This document shows, in pieces, positions 1 through 8,100 of a DNA stretch of 31,736 nucleotides; the stretch's first letter is position 1; each line of letters opens with the position of its first letter. The translations under genes were made by a program, and so were the position numbers. Source of the stretch: a virus; IMG/VR virus record IMGVR_UViG_3300034198_025836, positions 1 through 31,736 of that record, one strand, 5' to 3'. Under the pieces are notes generated by a model. The model did no database searches, was not told the DNA's origin, and saw nothing but the letters and a program-made list of their open reading frames with translations.

Positions 1-879
1 CTTACCCATTTTTTTCTTTAGTCTTTTTACTGCCGAAATAATAGTTGAAAGTTCGGAACGAGCCATTGAATACTCGTGATCCTTTTCCTCATTTGCTGGA
101 TGAGGTTTATTTGGATCATAAGCATTTGAACTCAAACTAATTGGAGATGAAAACATATCCCAATATTTTGGTCCATACTTGCAGGCATCTCTAGTTTCAT
201 TTTTTTGACACCTTGGGCAATATCTTTCCATTTGAATTTCCTCCGTTTTTGTTCCCCAACTATCGGCACCAACTTTGCGGCATTTAACAAGTGCTCCAGA
301 AGCATAAGCACTTGGCCATACTTTATATCTAGACTTTACCTTCTTATAACATGCATCCTTTTCACCAGCAGCCTCTTGAGTTACCATTTTTGCTTCACCT
401 GATCGATTTGGGTTTGGGTCTTCTTTACGTTTTTTAGCAGCTCTTTTATTTCTTTCATCTTTACTTAATGCAGCACGATCATCTGGATCTCTGCAGTATG
501 GTTTAGTTGTTTGTCCTGGTTGTTTTGCACATGGTTTCCCATCATACTTTCCACCAGTTTGAACCCAACCACCATCATCAAACCACTTATCTAACCTACC
601 TTCATAATCCTTTGCTTTAATTCCATCAGTTGCTTCTTTCACATCTTTAAATTTTTTATGATGTTTTTTAGCATCCGCTTCCATTTTTTTTAAGCGAGTG
701 TAATAATCTGGAATTTCATCAAGATGTTGAAGAGCAATTTCTTTAGCAAGTTTATGATCTTGTGTATGCTCATGCTCTATAGGCTCTCCCATATTAAGTT
801 GCTTCTGTATAAAGGAAACATTAAGGCGATGTTTCTTTGCAATTTGCTCAACAGTCTTATATGGTTTTAATTTTTGCAC
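1..879 (-). CDS. Conserved phage protein with Cys cluster, 3' end cut by window edge
   Basis: I translated this open frame by hand: 293 codons with no stop, running off the window at position 1. The likely start is GTG at 879, because no ATG lies between it and the in-frame TAA at 889-891. An AAGGAC stretch inside the end of gp16 lies about 13 bases upstream. The chain has an acidic-basic helix containing HEHTQDHKLAKEIA and DEIPDYYTRL (residues about 35-65), a KWFDDGGW segment (near 100), a PSAYASGALVKCRKVG segment (near 190), a CX2CX8C cluster (near 221-233) and a basic helix with MARSEL near the cut end. From memory this resembles DUF5661- and DUF5872-like segments in cyanomyovirus proteins of unknown function. 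Its place after gp16 in a late gene cluster suggests a virion or packaging role, but no function can be assigned. Confidence 0.85.
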   Translation of the reverse strand, partial: MQKLKPYKTVEQIAKKHRLNVSFIQKQLNMGEPIEHEHTQDHKLAKEIALQHLDEIPDYYTRLKKMEADAKKHHKKFKDVKEATDGIKAKDYEGRLDKWFDDGGWVQTGGKYDGKPCAKQPGQTTKPYCRDPDDRAALSKDERNKRAAKKRKEDPNPNRSGEAKMVTQEAAGEKDACYKKVKSRYKVWPSAYASGALVKCRKVGADSWGTKTEEIQMERYCPRCQKNETRDACKYGPKYWDMFSSPISLSSNAYDPNKPHPANEEKDHEYSMARSELSTIISAVKRLKKKMGK

Positions 880-888
880 AGTTAAAAA

Positions 889-1332
889 TTAGTCCTTATT
901 ATTATTTAGAAAACCTTTTTTTAACAATTTTGATAATTCGTCAGTAGATCCAACAAATAAAGCATTATTTGTCACATTAGTTGTTTTGGGAGTTTCTTCT
1001 ACAACTTCTTTAAGTTTTTTTTGCAGATCTATAAGTTTATCGGTAGTATCAGCAACGTTTTTTATAAGTTGCCCAGCAACTTCATAAGCTCTAGGACTTC
1101 CACCCTCACCAGCAAGTTCCATTATACCGTTAATTGCTTCTTGACCTTTTTCAATTAACGAATATAAATTAGCTCGTGTGTACTCATAATCTTTTTTAAT
1201 ATCAGTCACTTCTTCAGATTTTTCTATTGAAATTATCTCAGTTAAATCTAATTCATTTTCTTGAATTGGAGATTTTATTATTTCTCCTTCTATGTTAAAA
1301 GATTCGTTCAGATTTTCATAACTATTTTTCAT
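889..1332 (-). CDS. 16: Terminase small subunit, gp16-like
   Basis: 147 residues, close to T4 gp16 (164). The small terminase recognises DNA and stimulates the large-subunit motor during head filling. The sequence is acidic at the N-terminus and then mostly helical and charged, with a likely coiled-coil core at about residues 45-110 (SLIEKGQEAINGIMELA, then VADTTDKLIDLQKKLKEV), the helical-hairpin pattern of T4-type small terminases. The C-terminus has a short NALFVGSTDELSKLL segment. ATG at 1332 is preceded by AGAGGA about 12 bases away, inside the end of gp15. The large subunit gp17 is not visible and may lie beyond the left edge. Length, helical pattern and position downstream of gp15 support the call; recognition is by pattern, not by search. 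Confidence 0.8.
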   Translation of the reverse strand: MKNSYENLNESFNIEGEIIKSPIQENELDLTEIISIEKSEEVTDIKKDYEYTRANLYSLIEKGQEAINGIMELAGEGGSPRAYEVAGQLIKNVADTTDKLIDLQKKLKEVVEETPKTTNVTNNALFVGSTDELSKLLKKGFLNNNKD

Positions 1333-1338
1333 ATTTAT

Positions 1339-2136
1339 TTAAATGTCCTCTTTTTTAGTTGGACTGAAAACTTTTCCATCTTCAAAATACTCCCAATTTT
1401 CACTAAATCCAAAATCATCGTCAAAATCCGCATTTTCTGGGTCCGGTGTCAAAGTATATCTCATTTGTCTCTTAGCAATTGAAACATCAGCATCTGTGTA
1501 AGAATCAACCTGAACCTTGCGAATAAGACCTTCAGTTGTTTCTGATATTGGTCCAAACATAAAACTTTTTGCTGTAAAAGTTAAAGTATAAATTAATAGT
1601 CTCCTTGTTGAAAAATCTCCTTCATAATCATCCGTAAATGAAATATTATCTAAAACAACAGGAATGTCTCTTTTTTCTCCTATAGAATTGACTAAATTTA
1701 CAGTTATATTAAATGATGGTTGAAAATATGGTAATATTTGTTCAACTATTTGTAGAGCATCGTCATTTAATTTACATATAATATTCAATTCAAACCCAAT
1801 ATTATAAGGAACTGGCATAAAAACTTTTTTTAAATTTTGCCCATCCGACGCCTTAAATGTTTGTGTTATTCCAGTTTTTCTTGATGAGTCATATTGAAGA
1901 GAAACCATTTCAAATGACATTCTTGGGAGGGTAATTTGAATTGGTTTATTTAAATCTGCTTGCTGCTGCAATCTTGAAAGAAACTTTTGTGAAGGACCAT
2001 ATGCTAAGGGAACTTTTATCTCACTATAAGTATCATCATTTTCATCCAAATGACGAATGTATATCTCATTAAACAATGTTCCAAATGCAACTATAGTTTT
2101 TCTAATAATTTCGTGATAAAAATAAGTTCCTAGCAT
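1339..2136 (-). CDS. 15: Tail completion / sheath stabiliser protein gp15
   Basis: 265 residues against 272 in T4 gp15, which caps the tail tube and sheath and connects the tail to the neck. It shows the recognisable gp15 signature: an N-terminal LGTYFYHEIIRKTIVAFGTLF, a central QIVEQILPYFQPSFN that is nearly identical to T4 QIVEQILPYFQPHFN, then RDIPVVL and the EGLIR segment after the FMFGP strand. The T4 Pro-rich C-terminal tail is replaced by an acidic tail (PDPENADFDDDFGF). The start ATG overlaps the TAA of gp14 by one base (TAATG), so translation is probably coupled to gp14. The order gp13-gp14-gp15-gp16 is as in T4. Confidence 0.95.
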   Translation of the reverse strand: MLGTYFYHEIIRKTIVAFGTLFNEIYIRHLDENDDTYSEIKVPLAYGPSQKFLSRLQQQADLNKPIQITLPRMSFEMVSLQYDSSRKTGITQTFKASDGQNLKKVFMPVPYNIGFELNIICKLNDDALQIVEQILPYFQPSFNITVNLVNSIGEKRDIPVVLDNISFTDDYEGDFSTRRLLIYTLTFTAKSFMFGPISETTEGLIRKVQVDSYTDADVSIAKRQMRYTLTPDPENADFDDDFGFSENWEYFEDGKVFSPTKKEDI

Positions 2137-3536
2137 TAGTAATTACCGAATAAATTTTTTTCTGAAAAGTCTAGTATATCGTCCGCTTCAAATTCAATCT
2201 CCTCATTTTGACGATATTTATCTACATAATCACCCTCTGATATGGATTTTAGAGTATATATTGCCGAAGAAGATGATCCAACAATATTTTCTCCTGGAGA
2301 AAATGTACCATCTACAATTCCAACTTGTAAAATTTTATTTGGTTCAGACCAACTTTTAACTCTTGATGTTGTTCCAGAAACTGTTCCAGTAACAACTTCA
2401 TTAAATTGATACGTCCCTATTCCTGTTATCAATGGAGGATTTGATATTGTTATTGTAGGGATTCCAACATATCCAATTCCAGCATCTTCTATTAAAATTT
2501 GTGTTATAGACCCACTCGTTCCAACAATAGATCTAGTTTTTGCAGTTATAGCGGAACCGACATTTGGAGATGTTATTACAATGGTTGGTGCATTAACATA
2601 ACCTTGCCCTGCATTTTGAATAGATACAGTTCCAATACCGCTATAAGTGGTTTCTATTTCTGCAACAGCTTTAGCGCCAGTTCCACTTCCATTTGGGAAA
2701 ATTGTAACTGTTGGTGCAACAGTATAACCAGATCCTGGATTAACTAATAAAATTTCTTTTATTGAGCATACCCCACCTTTACATCTAGTTAAAACTTGCC
2801 CAGATGCTGTTGTCCCCCCTACTGGGGCCGATGTAAATGAAACAGTTGGAATTCCAACATAACCATACCCATCATCGTTTAAAACAACTCTCCGGATATA
2901 ACCACTAACTAATTGAGTAGTTGCTGTTGCTGTTGCCCCAACACCTATTAGATTAAGCGATGTAATATATCCTTGATTCTCTAAAGTATTGTCTAAATTT
3001 TCAATAGAAGTATTATTTTGACTAAAACCACCAACCTCATCTTCGTATTCAAATAACTCACATTTTAATTCATACACATAAGTTTTTCCCAATTGATAAA
3101 ATGGTTGCTCATGCTCTACAAATTTAATTTCGAATAATCTACCACCGAGAGGAAAATAAATTAAATCACCCTCTCTAGGTCTAAGGTAAACAGCAATTTC
3201 GCTGTCATCAATATCAGATAAAAATGGCGAAATAAAATCTTCAAAACGTTCTTTTGAAATTATTAAACTTACCTCATCTCTTAAACTCATTCCAAATTTT
3301 GTTAAAATATCTCCAGATCCGGAATAACCCTCATAGTTATTGACATACGCCTCTATCGAAAAGCTATCATCAAATTTTGAGGTTGTTACTTCTCTTAATA
3401 TGTTATCAATTTTAATAAAAGTTCTAGGAAGATATAAAACCTCAACACCGTACATCTGCAATTGTTCGTTAATAAGACTTTGTATTAGTCTCTGTTCACT
3501 TGGAGACCCATTTAAGAAAAATGAATTGAGAGTCAT
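2136..3536 (-). CDS. 14: Neck protein gp14 with inserted Gly-Tyr repeat modules
   Basis: 466 residues, much longer than T4 gp14 (256). gp14 and gp13 form the neck that seals the filled head and receives the tail. Residues 1 to about 200 (LYLPRTFIKIDNILREVTTSKFDDSF, and a LIYFPLGGRLFEIKFVEHEQPFYQ segment) and the C-terminal 30 residues (DDILDFSEKNLFGNY) look like gp14. Between them are about four tandem beta-modules with a G-x-GY core (GYGYVGIPTVSF, PGSGYTVAPTVTI, AGQGYVNAPTIVI, AGIGYVGIPTITI; residues about 215-365). A TVSGTTSRVKSW module of a second type follows. ATG at 3536 has AGGATAAG upstream and lies 3 bases after gp13. The insertion accounts for the extra length. Confidence 0.9.
   Translation of the reverse strand: MTLNSFFLNGSPSEQRLIQSLINEQLQMYGVEVLYLPRTFIKIDNILREVTTSKFDDSFSIEAYVNNYEGYSGSGDILTKFGMSLRDEVSLIISKERFEDFISPFLSDIDDSEIAVYLRPREGDLIYFPLGGRLFEIKFVEHEQPFYQLGKTYVYELKCELFEYEDEVGGFSQNNTSIENLDNTLENQGYITSLNLIGVGATATATTQLVSGYIRRVVLNDDGYGYVGIPTVSFTSAPVGGTTASGQVLTRCKGGVCSIKEILLVNPGSGYTVAPTVTIFPNGSGTGAKAVAEIETTYSGIGTVSIQNAGQGYVNAPTIVITSPNVGSAITAKTRSIVGTSGSITQILIEDAGIGYVGIPTITISNPPLITGIGTYQFNEVVTGTVSGTTSRVKSWSEPNKILQVGIVDGTFSPGENIVGSSSSAIYTLKSISEGDYVDKYRQNEEIEFEADDILDFSEKNLFGNY
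2440..2900 (-). repeat. Four tandem Gly-Tyr beta-modules inside gp14
   Basis: Protein-level repeat of about 35-45 residues per unit, core (N/D)xGxGYxxxPTxxI, seen four times by eye. The DNA copies are diverged, so this is an old or selected repeat and not a recent tandem duplication. One copy shares a 20-base identical stretch with gp8 (2723-2742 and 13087-13106, both coding NPGSGY). Confidence 0.75.
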
Positions 3537-3539
3537 AAC

Positions 3540-4385
3540 TTATCCTATAAAATCATATGGTGGAAGTTCATACTCTGTCGACATTTTTTGTTTTATAGAT
3601 TCTAATTCCCTTTCGGCATCTTCATATAACTCTCTACCGTTTAATTCAATTCCACCAGGTAATTTAACTCCCCTAAACTTAATTAAATTTTGACCCCATT
3701 GTTTTTTCAATAAAGAAGTTAAATATGGTTTTAAAAAACTATCATTATAAACTTTAGTAAAGTCATTTGGATCTAAAATACGATAACAATCTATAACTAG
3801 AAAATCCCCAGCTCCGATTCCTTCCCAATTAAAGTCCAAATATAACCTATTTTGTCTCTTATTAAATCTAACTTGTTTGTCTGTTGTTAATAAAAAATCA
3901 ATATCTTCTAGATATGATTTAACCATCGAATACTGTAATAATTGTATAGAATTAAAATAATAAAGATCATTTAAAAATAATTGATACTTAATACTAAACA
4001 TTCCAGAAGAAATTGTGCTTGCATTAAATTTAAATAATTTTTCAACACCTATTACAGAATCTGGAATTTGTATATAATTGGATGATTCGTAAAAATTAAA
4101 AGATTTACTAACACCATTTATAGATGAAGTTCCTGTTGTGGTTGTTATTCCAGGTCCTTTTGGATCTTTCGCAGATGCTTTTCCCCTATCAATATCTTCT
4201 TGCGTTACCTGATATTTTAAATACATTTTTTCAACGCCATCAAAATGCCTTTCATTAAAATACTGTAGGGCATCATCGACCAAATCATCTATTTGCTCAT
4301 CATCTATATTAATTTCTAAGACAGGAGCACCTAAACGTCTTAAACAATAATCAATTAATCCTTGTCTACTTGAAGGTTTTGCCAT
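3540..4385 (-). CDS. 13: Neck protein gp13 (head completion)
   Basis: 281 residues against 309 in T4 gp13, which binds the portal and completes the head together with gp14. The N-terminus SSRQGLIDYCLRRLGAPVLEINI followed by DDLVDDALQYFNERHFDG is the conserved start of cyanomyovirus gp13. Further marks are LYLDFNWEGIGAGDFLVIDCYR and the C-terminal LKKQWGQNLIKFRGVKLPGG segment followed by a charged helix. The start is well supported: AGGAGTAATTAA directly precedes ATG. It sits 3 bases before gp14 and 10 bases after the 114-aa gene. Confidence 0.93.
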   Translation of the reverse strand: MAKPSSRQGLIDYCLRRLGAPVLEINIDDEQIDDLVDDALQYFNERHFDGVEKMYLKYQVTQEDIDRGKASAKDPKGPGITTTTGTSSINGVSKSFNFYESSNYIQIPDSVIGVEKLFKFNASTISSGMFSIKYQLFLNDLYYFNSIQLLQYSMVKSYLEDIDFLLTTDKQVRFNKRQNRLYLDFNWEGIGAGDFLVIDCYRILDPNDFTKVYNDSFLKPYLTSLLKKQWGQNLIKFRGVKLPGGIELNGRELYEDAERELESIKQKMSTEYELPPYDFIG

Positions 4386-4395
4386 TTAATTACTC

Positions 4396-4740
4396 CTATC
4401 GGGTTACTCCTTCTCTAACTAAAACAGAACCTTCAATAACTCTTGAAGCAATATTAGAAACAGTATTATTTACTAAAACATCATAAATGTATCTTCCAGG
4501 TTTTAATGCAGACGTTTCAGTTTTTCCTAATCCAATTCTAATTTGACCATTCGAAGAATTTACTATGGTAGTTGTAAATGTTGTGACACCAACACTCCCA
4601 TGCCATTTTCTCATTTGAGATTGTACTGTCGAATTTGATAAATTTAATGCAGCATCCGTAGCACTGCTAGTCAGAAAAAACTCTTGAGAAAAAGTTGCAC
4701 CAGAATTAATTATTAAATTACTTACATATACTGATGCCAT
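4396..4740 (-). CDS. Small virion structural protein, beta-sandwich type
   Basis: 114 residues, probably one beta-sandwich domain. The pattern of strands is typical of small phage baseplate or tail domains: INSGATFSQEFFLT, ALNLSNSTVQSQMRKW, TTFTTTIVNSSNGQIRIGL, then SALKPGRYIYDVLV and VIEGSVLVREGVTR. The GRYxYDV motif followed by a final EGxVxVxxGVTR is common in upstream domains of receptor-binding or baseplate proteins (BppU_N-like, from memory). It lies between the DUF4815-type gene and gp13, where T4 has the fibritin and short-fibre genes, so a virion role is likely. The start has no clear Shine-Dalgarno; a TATAAATT late-promoter-like site lies about 45 bases upstream. Confidence 0.75.
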   Translation of the reverse strand: MASVYVSNLIINSGATFSQEFFLTSSATDAALNLSNSTVQSQMRKWHGSVGVTTFTTTIVNSSNGQIRIGLGKTETSALKPGRYIYDVLVNNTVSNIASRVIEGSVLVREGVTR

Positions 4741-4769
4741 TGAAAAAAAAACAGTACTCTAAAAAATAT

Positions 4770-4946
4770 TTAGGTCAGTATTGAATTTATATTTGCTATA
4801 ACTTCTTGTTGTTGAAGATATAGTTTACAATACAACTTAGAAAAATTTTTAAGTTCATCCACATCTAGTTTATCTATAACTCTACAATGTTTTTCATATT
4901 CGAATAATTTGTCCATTGATTTAAGTTCAATTTTTTCTGGTTTCAT
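4770..4946 (-). CDS. Small protein of unknown function, 58 aa
   Basis: Found by hand translation. It begins MKPEKIELKSMDKLFEYEKH, continues through CRVIDKLDVDELKNFSKLYC and ends with TAA at 4770-4772. It is helical and highly charged, with a possible short coiled coil (LYCKLYLQQQEVIANI). ATG at 4946 has AGGGGA about 8 bases upstream and overlaps the end of the 68-aa gene by 20 bases, which suggests translational coupling. It fills a stretch that would otherwise be an unexplained 190-base gap in a packed phage genome. No family is recognised; a chaperone or assembly role is only a guess from position. Confidence 0.7.
   Translation of the reverse strand: MKPEKIELKSMDKLFEYEKHCRVIDKLDVDELKNFSKLYCKLYLQQQEVIANINSILT
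4784..4791 (-). promoter_or_regulatory. Possible T4-type late promoter (TATAAATT)
   Basis: The minus strand reads TATAAATT, one mismatch from the T4-type late consensus TATAAATA. It lies inside the end of the 58-aa gene, about 45 bases before the 114-aa gene, which lacks a good Shine-Dalgarno. In such AT-rich DNA a 7/8 match can occur by chance. Confidence 0.25.
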
Positions 4947-5133
4947 TTAACAAATCCCCTAATAAAGTTTTAATTTCTTCTAAATCTTTTTTAATGGTGT
5001 CTATTTCTTCTTTTTGTTTTTTCTTTTCCTCTTTAATTCTAACATACTGCGAATAACTATAATCATCTGCATTAATTATAGCTCCAGTTTTTTCATCCCT
5101 ATATAAATTTTTGTGATTTTCTATGGGTAACAT
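4927..5133 (-). CDS. Small coiled-coil protein, 68 aa
   Basis: The protein starts MLPIENHKNLYRDEKTGAII and ends in a lysine- and glutamate-rich helix (RIKEEKKKQKEEIDTIKKDL, then LLGDLLNE) that should form a coiled coil. A longer frame beginning with TTG at 5154 exists, but I chose ATG at 5133: it has AAGGA 7 bases upstream and clears the stop of the 2360-aa gene (5138-5140), whereas the TTG start would overlap that gene and has no such site. Its stop overlaps the start of the 58-aa gene. From memory, cyanomyoviruses carry a similar small protein after the large DUF4815 gene. Function unknown; it may be an assembly factor or a minor virion component. Confidence 0.75.
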   Translation of the reverse strand: MLPIENHKNLYRDEKTGAIINADDYSYSQYVRIKEEKKKQKEEIDTIKKDLEEIKTLLGDLLNETRKN

Positions 5134-5137
5134 AATT

Positions 5138-8100
5138 TTATCCTTGTAATGCAATAACTCTGAGGTCTTTAAACCTTAACGGATAAGATTCATTTGTTCC
5201 TGACATTATAATTTTTATAGAAAAACCAGTAAACTGTCCCAAATTATTAGCAGTAAACTGATATTCCGAAAACTCATCATCGCTATTTGCGGGAACAAAG
5301 ACATCAGATAAACCATCATTTAGTGATTTATCAATCACTATATCACCAATACCATCACCGTTAGAATCTCTTAGATTTAAATAACCTGGAAAATATTCAT
5401 ATGATTGATTAACTTCACTGGAATCCGCTCTTATTAGTTTATATAAGACTCTAAAATTGCTAGAAGAATGTCTATATGCAGTAGTAATAACTTTTAATGA
5501 AGATGCAGGTTTTAATAGATTAATTTGATTTGAAATATATACGGATGAATGTGGATCATCTAGTAAAGTGTTAGATCTAGGGTCTTTAGAATAATCTGAA
5601 ATTGGTTTATTTAATCTGTTTCTAAATCCAATAAATGAAGCACAATTAGAAATATCAACCATTGGAGATAGGTTTGCATTTTGTGTTGATAAATTAACTC
5701 CAAAGATTAATGATTTTGAGTTTGTAATATTGGTAATGTTATTTACCTCATTAATCTTCGAACATATAATTCTTGGACTTGTTAAATTATTAATTTCATT
5801 AATTACAACTGGTTCAAATTGTTGATCTATAAATGAAGATTCAGATCCGCTTGCACTAGTTCCAGATACGGATCGCAATATCGAATTAATAGATGTATCT
5901 TTTGGAGAAATTGTATTGAATAAAGGTAATATTGATGTATATTGGTAATTTTGTGTTGCTTTACAATTTAATCCACCTGAGGTTTTTTGTTCGATAAAAC
6001 TTAAGTGAAGTTTATCAGATCTAGGTATTTGTAAATAATATTCGTCAATATTATTAAGAGAATCTAATAGCGTAGATTCAACTTCCGAAGGAATAGTATG
6101 CGAAGTATTAATTCTTATTAAAGAAACGCCATTAATTTCATACTTATAGACCAAATCGTTTATATTATGATTTTTAGAAGTAGAACCATTAACAGCTCTA
6201 TTTAAAATATTTAAAACTCCAGTACCTACATTATTATATGATATAATTTCATTGTTTATCAATACGTAACCAGTATTAACACCAACTGCCGAGCCTTCAT
6301 AATTTGCAAAAATTGAGGTATTGGCAACTGATATTTGAGTAGATGATGGAGTAATTGCTGCGGTTAATAATTCTGGAACAGTGTCTGGATAAATTCCACT
6401 AATAACAACTTTATTATTGTATCCATGCATACCATGATTATAATGCTGGACCTTGATAACATTCCCCTTGTATAAATCATTAACGTAGAATGAACTTCCC
6501 CTAACAGTTGTTCCAGCTAAAGAAACTATAGTTCCATTATTATCATAAGAAATTGTGTTTCCAGTATTAAAATTATCTTTACTCAAATTAGTAAGATATA
6601 AAGTATCAATATTTGCTCTGGAAGTGACTGTTAATGATCCATCAAATCCTCTAGAAACGCTGCTGGTAGTAATTCCGAGCAAGTCACCCAAAACATAACC
6701 AGTTCCTGTACTCGCAATAGCAACTGAGGTTATAGATCCGTTTGCGAAAGTTATATTAGCCGTAGCATCACTATTTTGTCCAGTTCCATTAATTTTATAT
6801 AATGGAACATTATTAAATGTTCCTGTTGAATAACCAGATCCCACATTAGTTATGGACAGTTGGGAAATATTTCCACCAACATTTTCTACTATTCCTGTTG
6901 CTGATGTGGTATTTTCATAAACTTTTCTACCAACCGTCATTATATTTTCTAATCCATAGGTTGTTAAAATACCAACAACTTGTTTTCTAGGATACATTGT
7001 AATTGGATTTTCGACCAATGAGTCAAAGTTTTTATCATAAATTTCACTTGTATCGTTTTTACCTAAATCTGGATTTGTAAAATATACTGTTCCGGAACTA
7101 CTTGTAAAATTACATTTGTAAAGAACAAATTTTAAATCTTCAGATATAATAGGAGTGGAAGCACCCCCATTTTGAGGTTTAAATAAATTACCTCCAATAT
7201 ATTGATTGGAATAAATTATCTGCGAAACCGAAGGTAAAAATTGAGTTTTAACAGTGGGTTGGTTGGATTCAGCAATCCAAAGTTCATAAATTGAAGAAGA
7301 GGGTGAAGAAATACACAGTGCGTATTGGCGATTTGGTTCCAAATAAAGTGGAGATGATAATTTAATATTAGTTGGAGTATCACCATCTGTTGAAATTGAA
7401 ATTTGAGATGGTAAAATTTGTACTCTGGCAAAATCTTGAACTAATTTATTAGTTGGTTGACCTCCCAAATCAACTTCTCGGATTTCAATTGTAAGTTTTT
7501 CTTTAGCATCCTTTTCCTTAAAGAAAAGATCTATGGAAGTTAAAAATCCACCATCAATATCAGTTCTAAAAGTTTGAATTAATGGGTCTTTTATGATCGT
7601 AGAAGATGGTCTTGATAAAATTGGTCTTCTTATTAATAAAGAATTTGTATATGATAGATCATTGGAGAGTTCTGTGGTATAAAAATTATTTTCACAATAA
7701 GTAATAGTAGAACTAGAAAGAGGATTGGGAAGAGTTATTTTAACTGTTTTTGTTCCACTATTAAAAATTATTGGTGGTAATGGGGATCTATGCGGATCTC
7801 TTATAAAAATGGATCCCACCAAATCACCAAAACTATCAGTGATTAATTCTTGTGAGGAAACTGTTGCTTGAGCACCGCTTGTTTTTCCTATTAAAATAGA
7901 ATCCTTTACCGTATATCCATAAAATCTGCCATCAGATTCATCGGATAAAGAGTAAGTGTCTATATTCAGAACAGTCGATGATGTGGAATATGATAATAAG
8001 ATATTTCCAGAAGAATATGGATTTTCTGTAAAAATTTCAGAAGGTGAATTATAGGCACCAAATTTATGATTTAAATTACATATTCTAAAAGATGCAACTT

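Noticed and set aside
205-402. Plus-strand open frame of 65 codons
   Set aside because: It lies opposite the partial minus-strand gene 1-879, has no ribosome site and its product is low-complexity and hydrophobic; it is a shadow.
1332-1339. AATAAATA in front of gp16 as a late promoter
   Set aside because: It touches the gp16 start codon, so RNA would begin inside the gene.
2440-2900. CRISPR-like spaced repeats in the gp14 region
   Set aside because: The repeats are protein-level modules with diverged DNA in an open reading frame, not identical DNA repeats with unique spacers.
5134-5154. TTG start that would lengthen the 68-aa gene to 75 aa
   Set aside because: It overlaps the stop of the preceding gene and lacks a ribosome site, whereas ATG at 5133 has AAGGA at the right distance.
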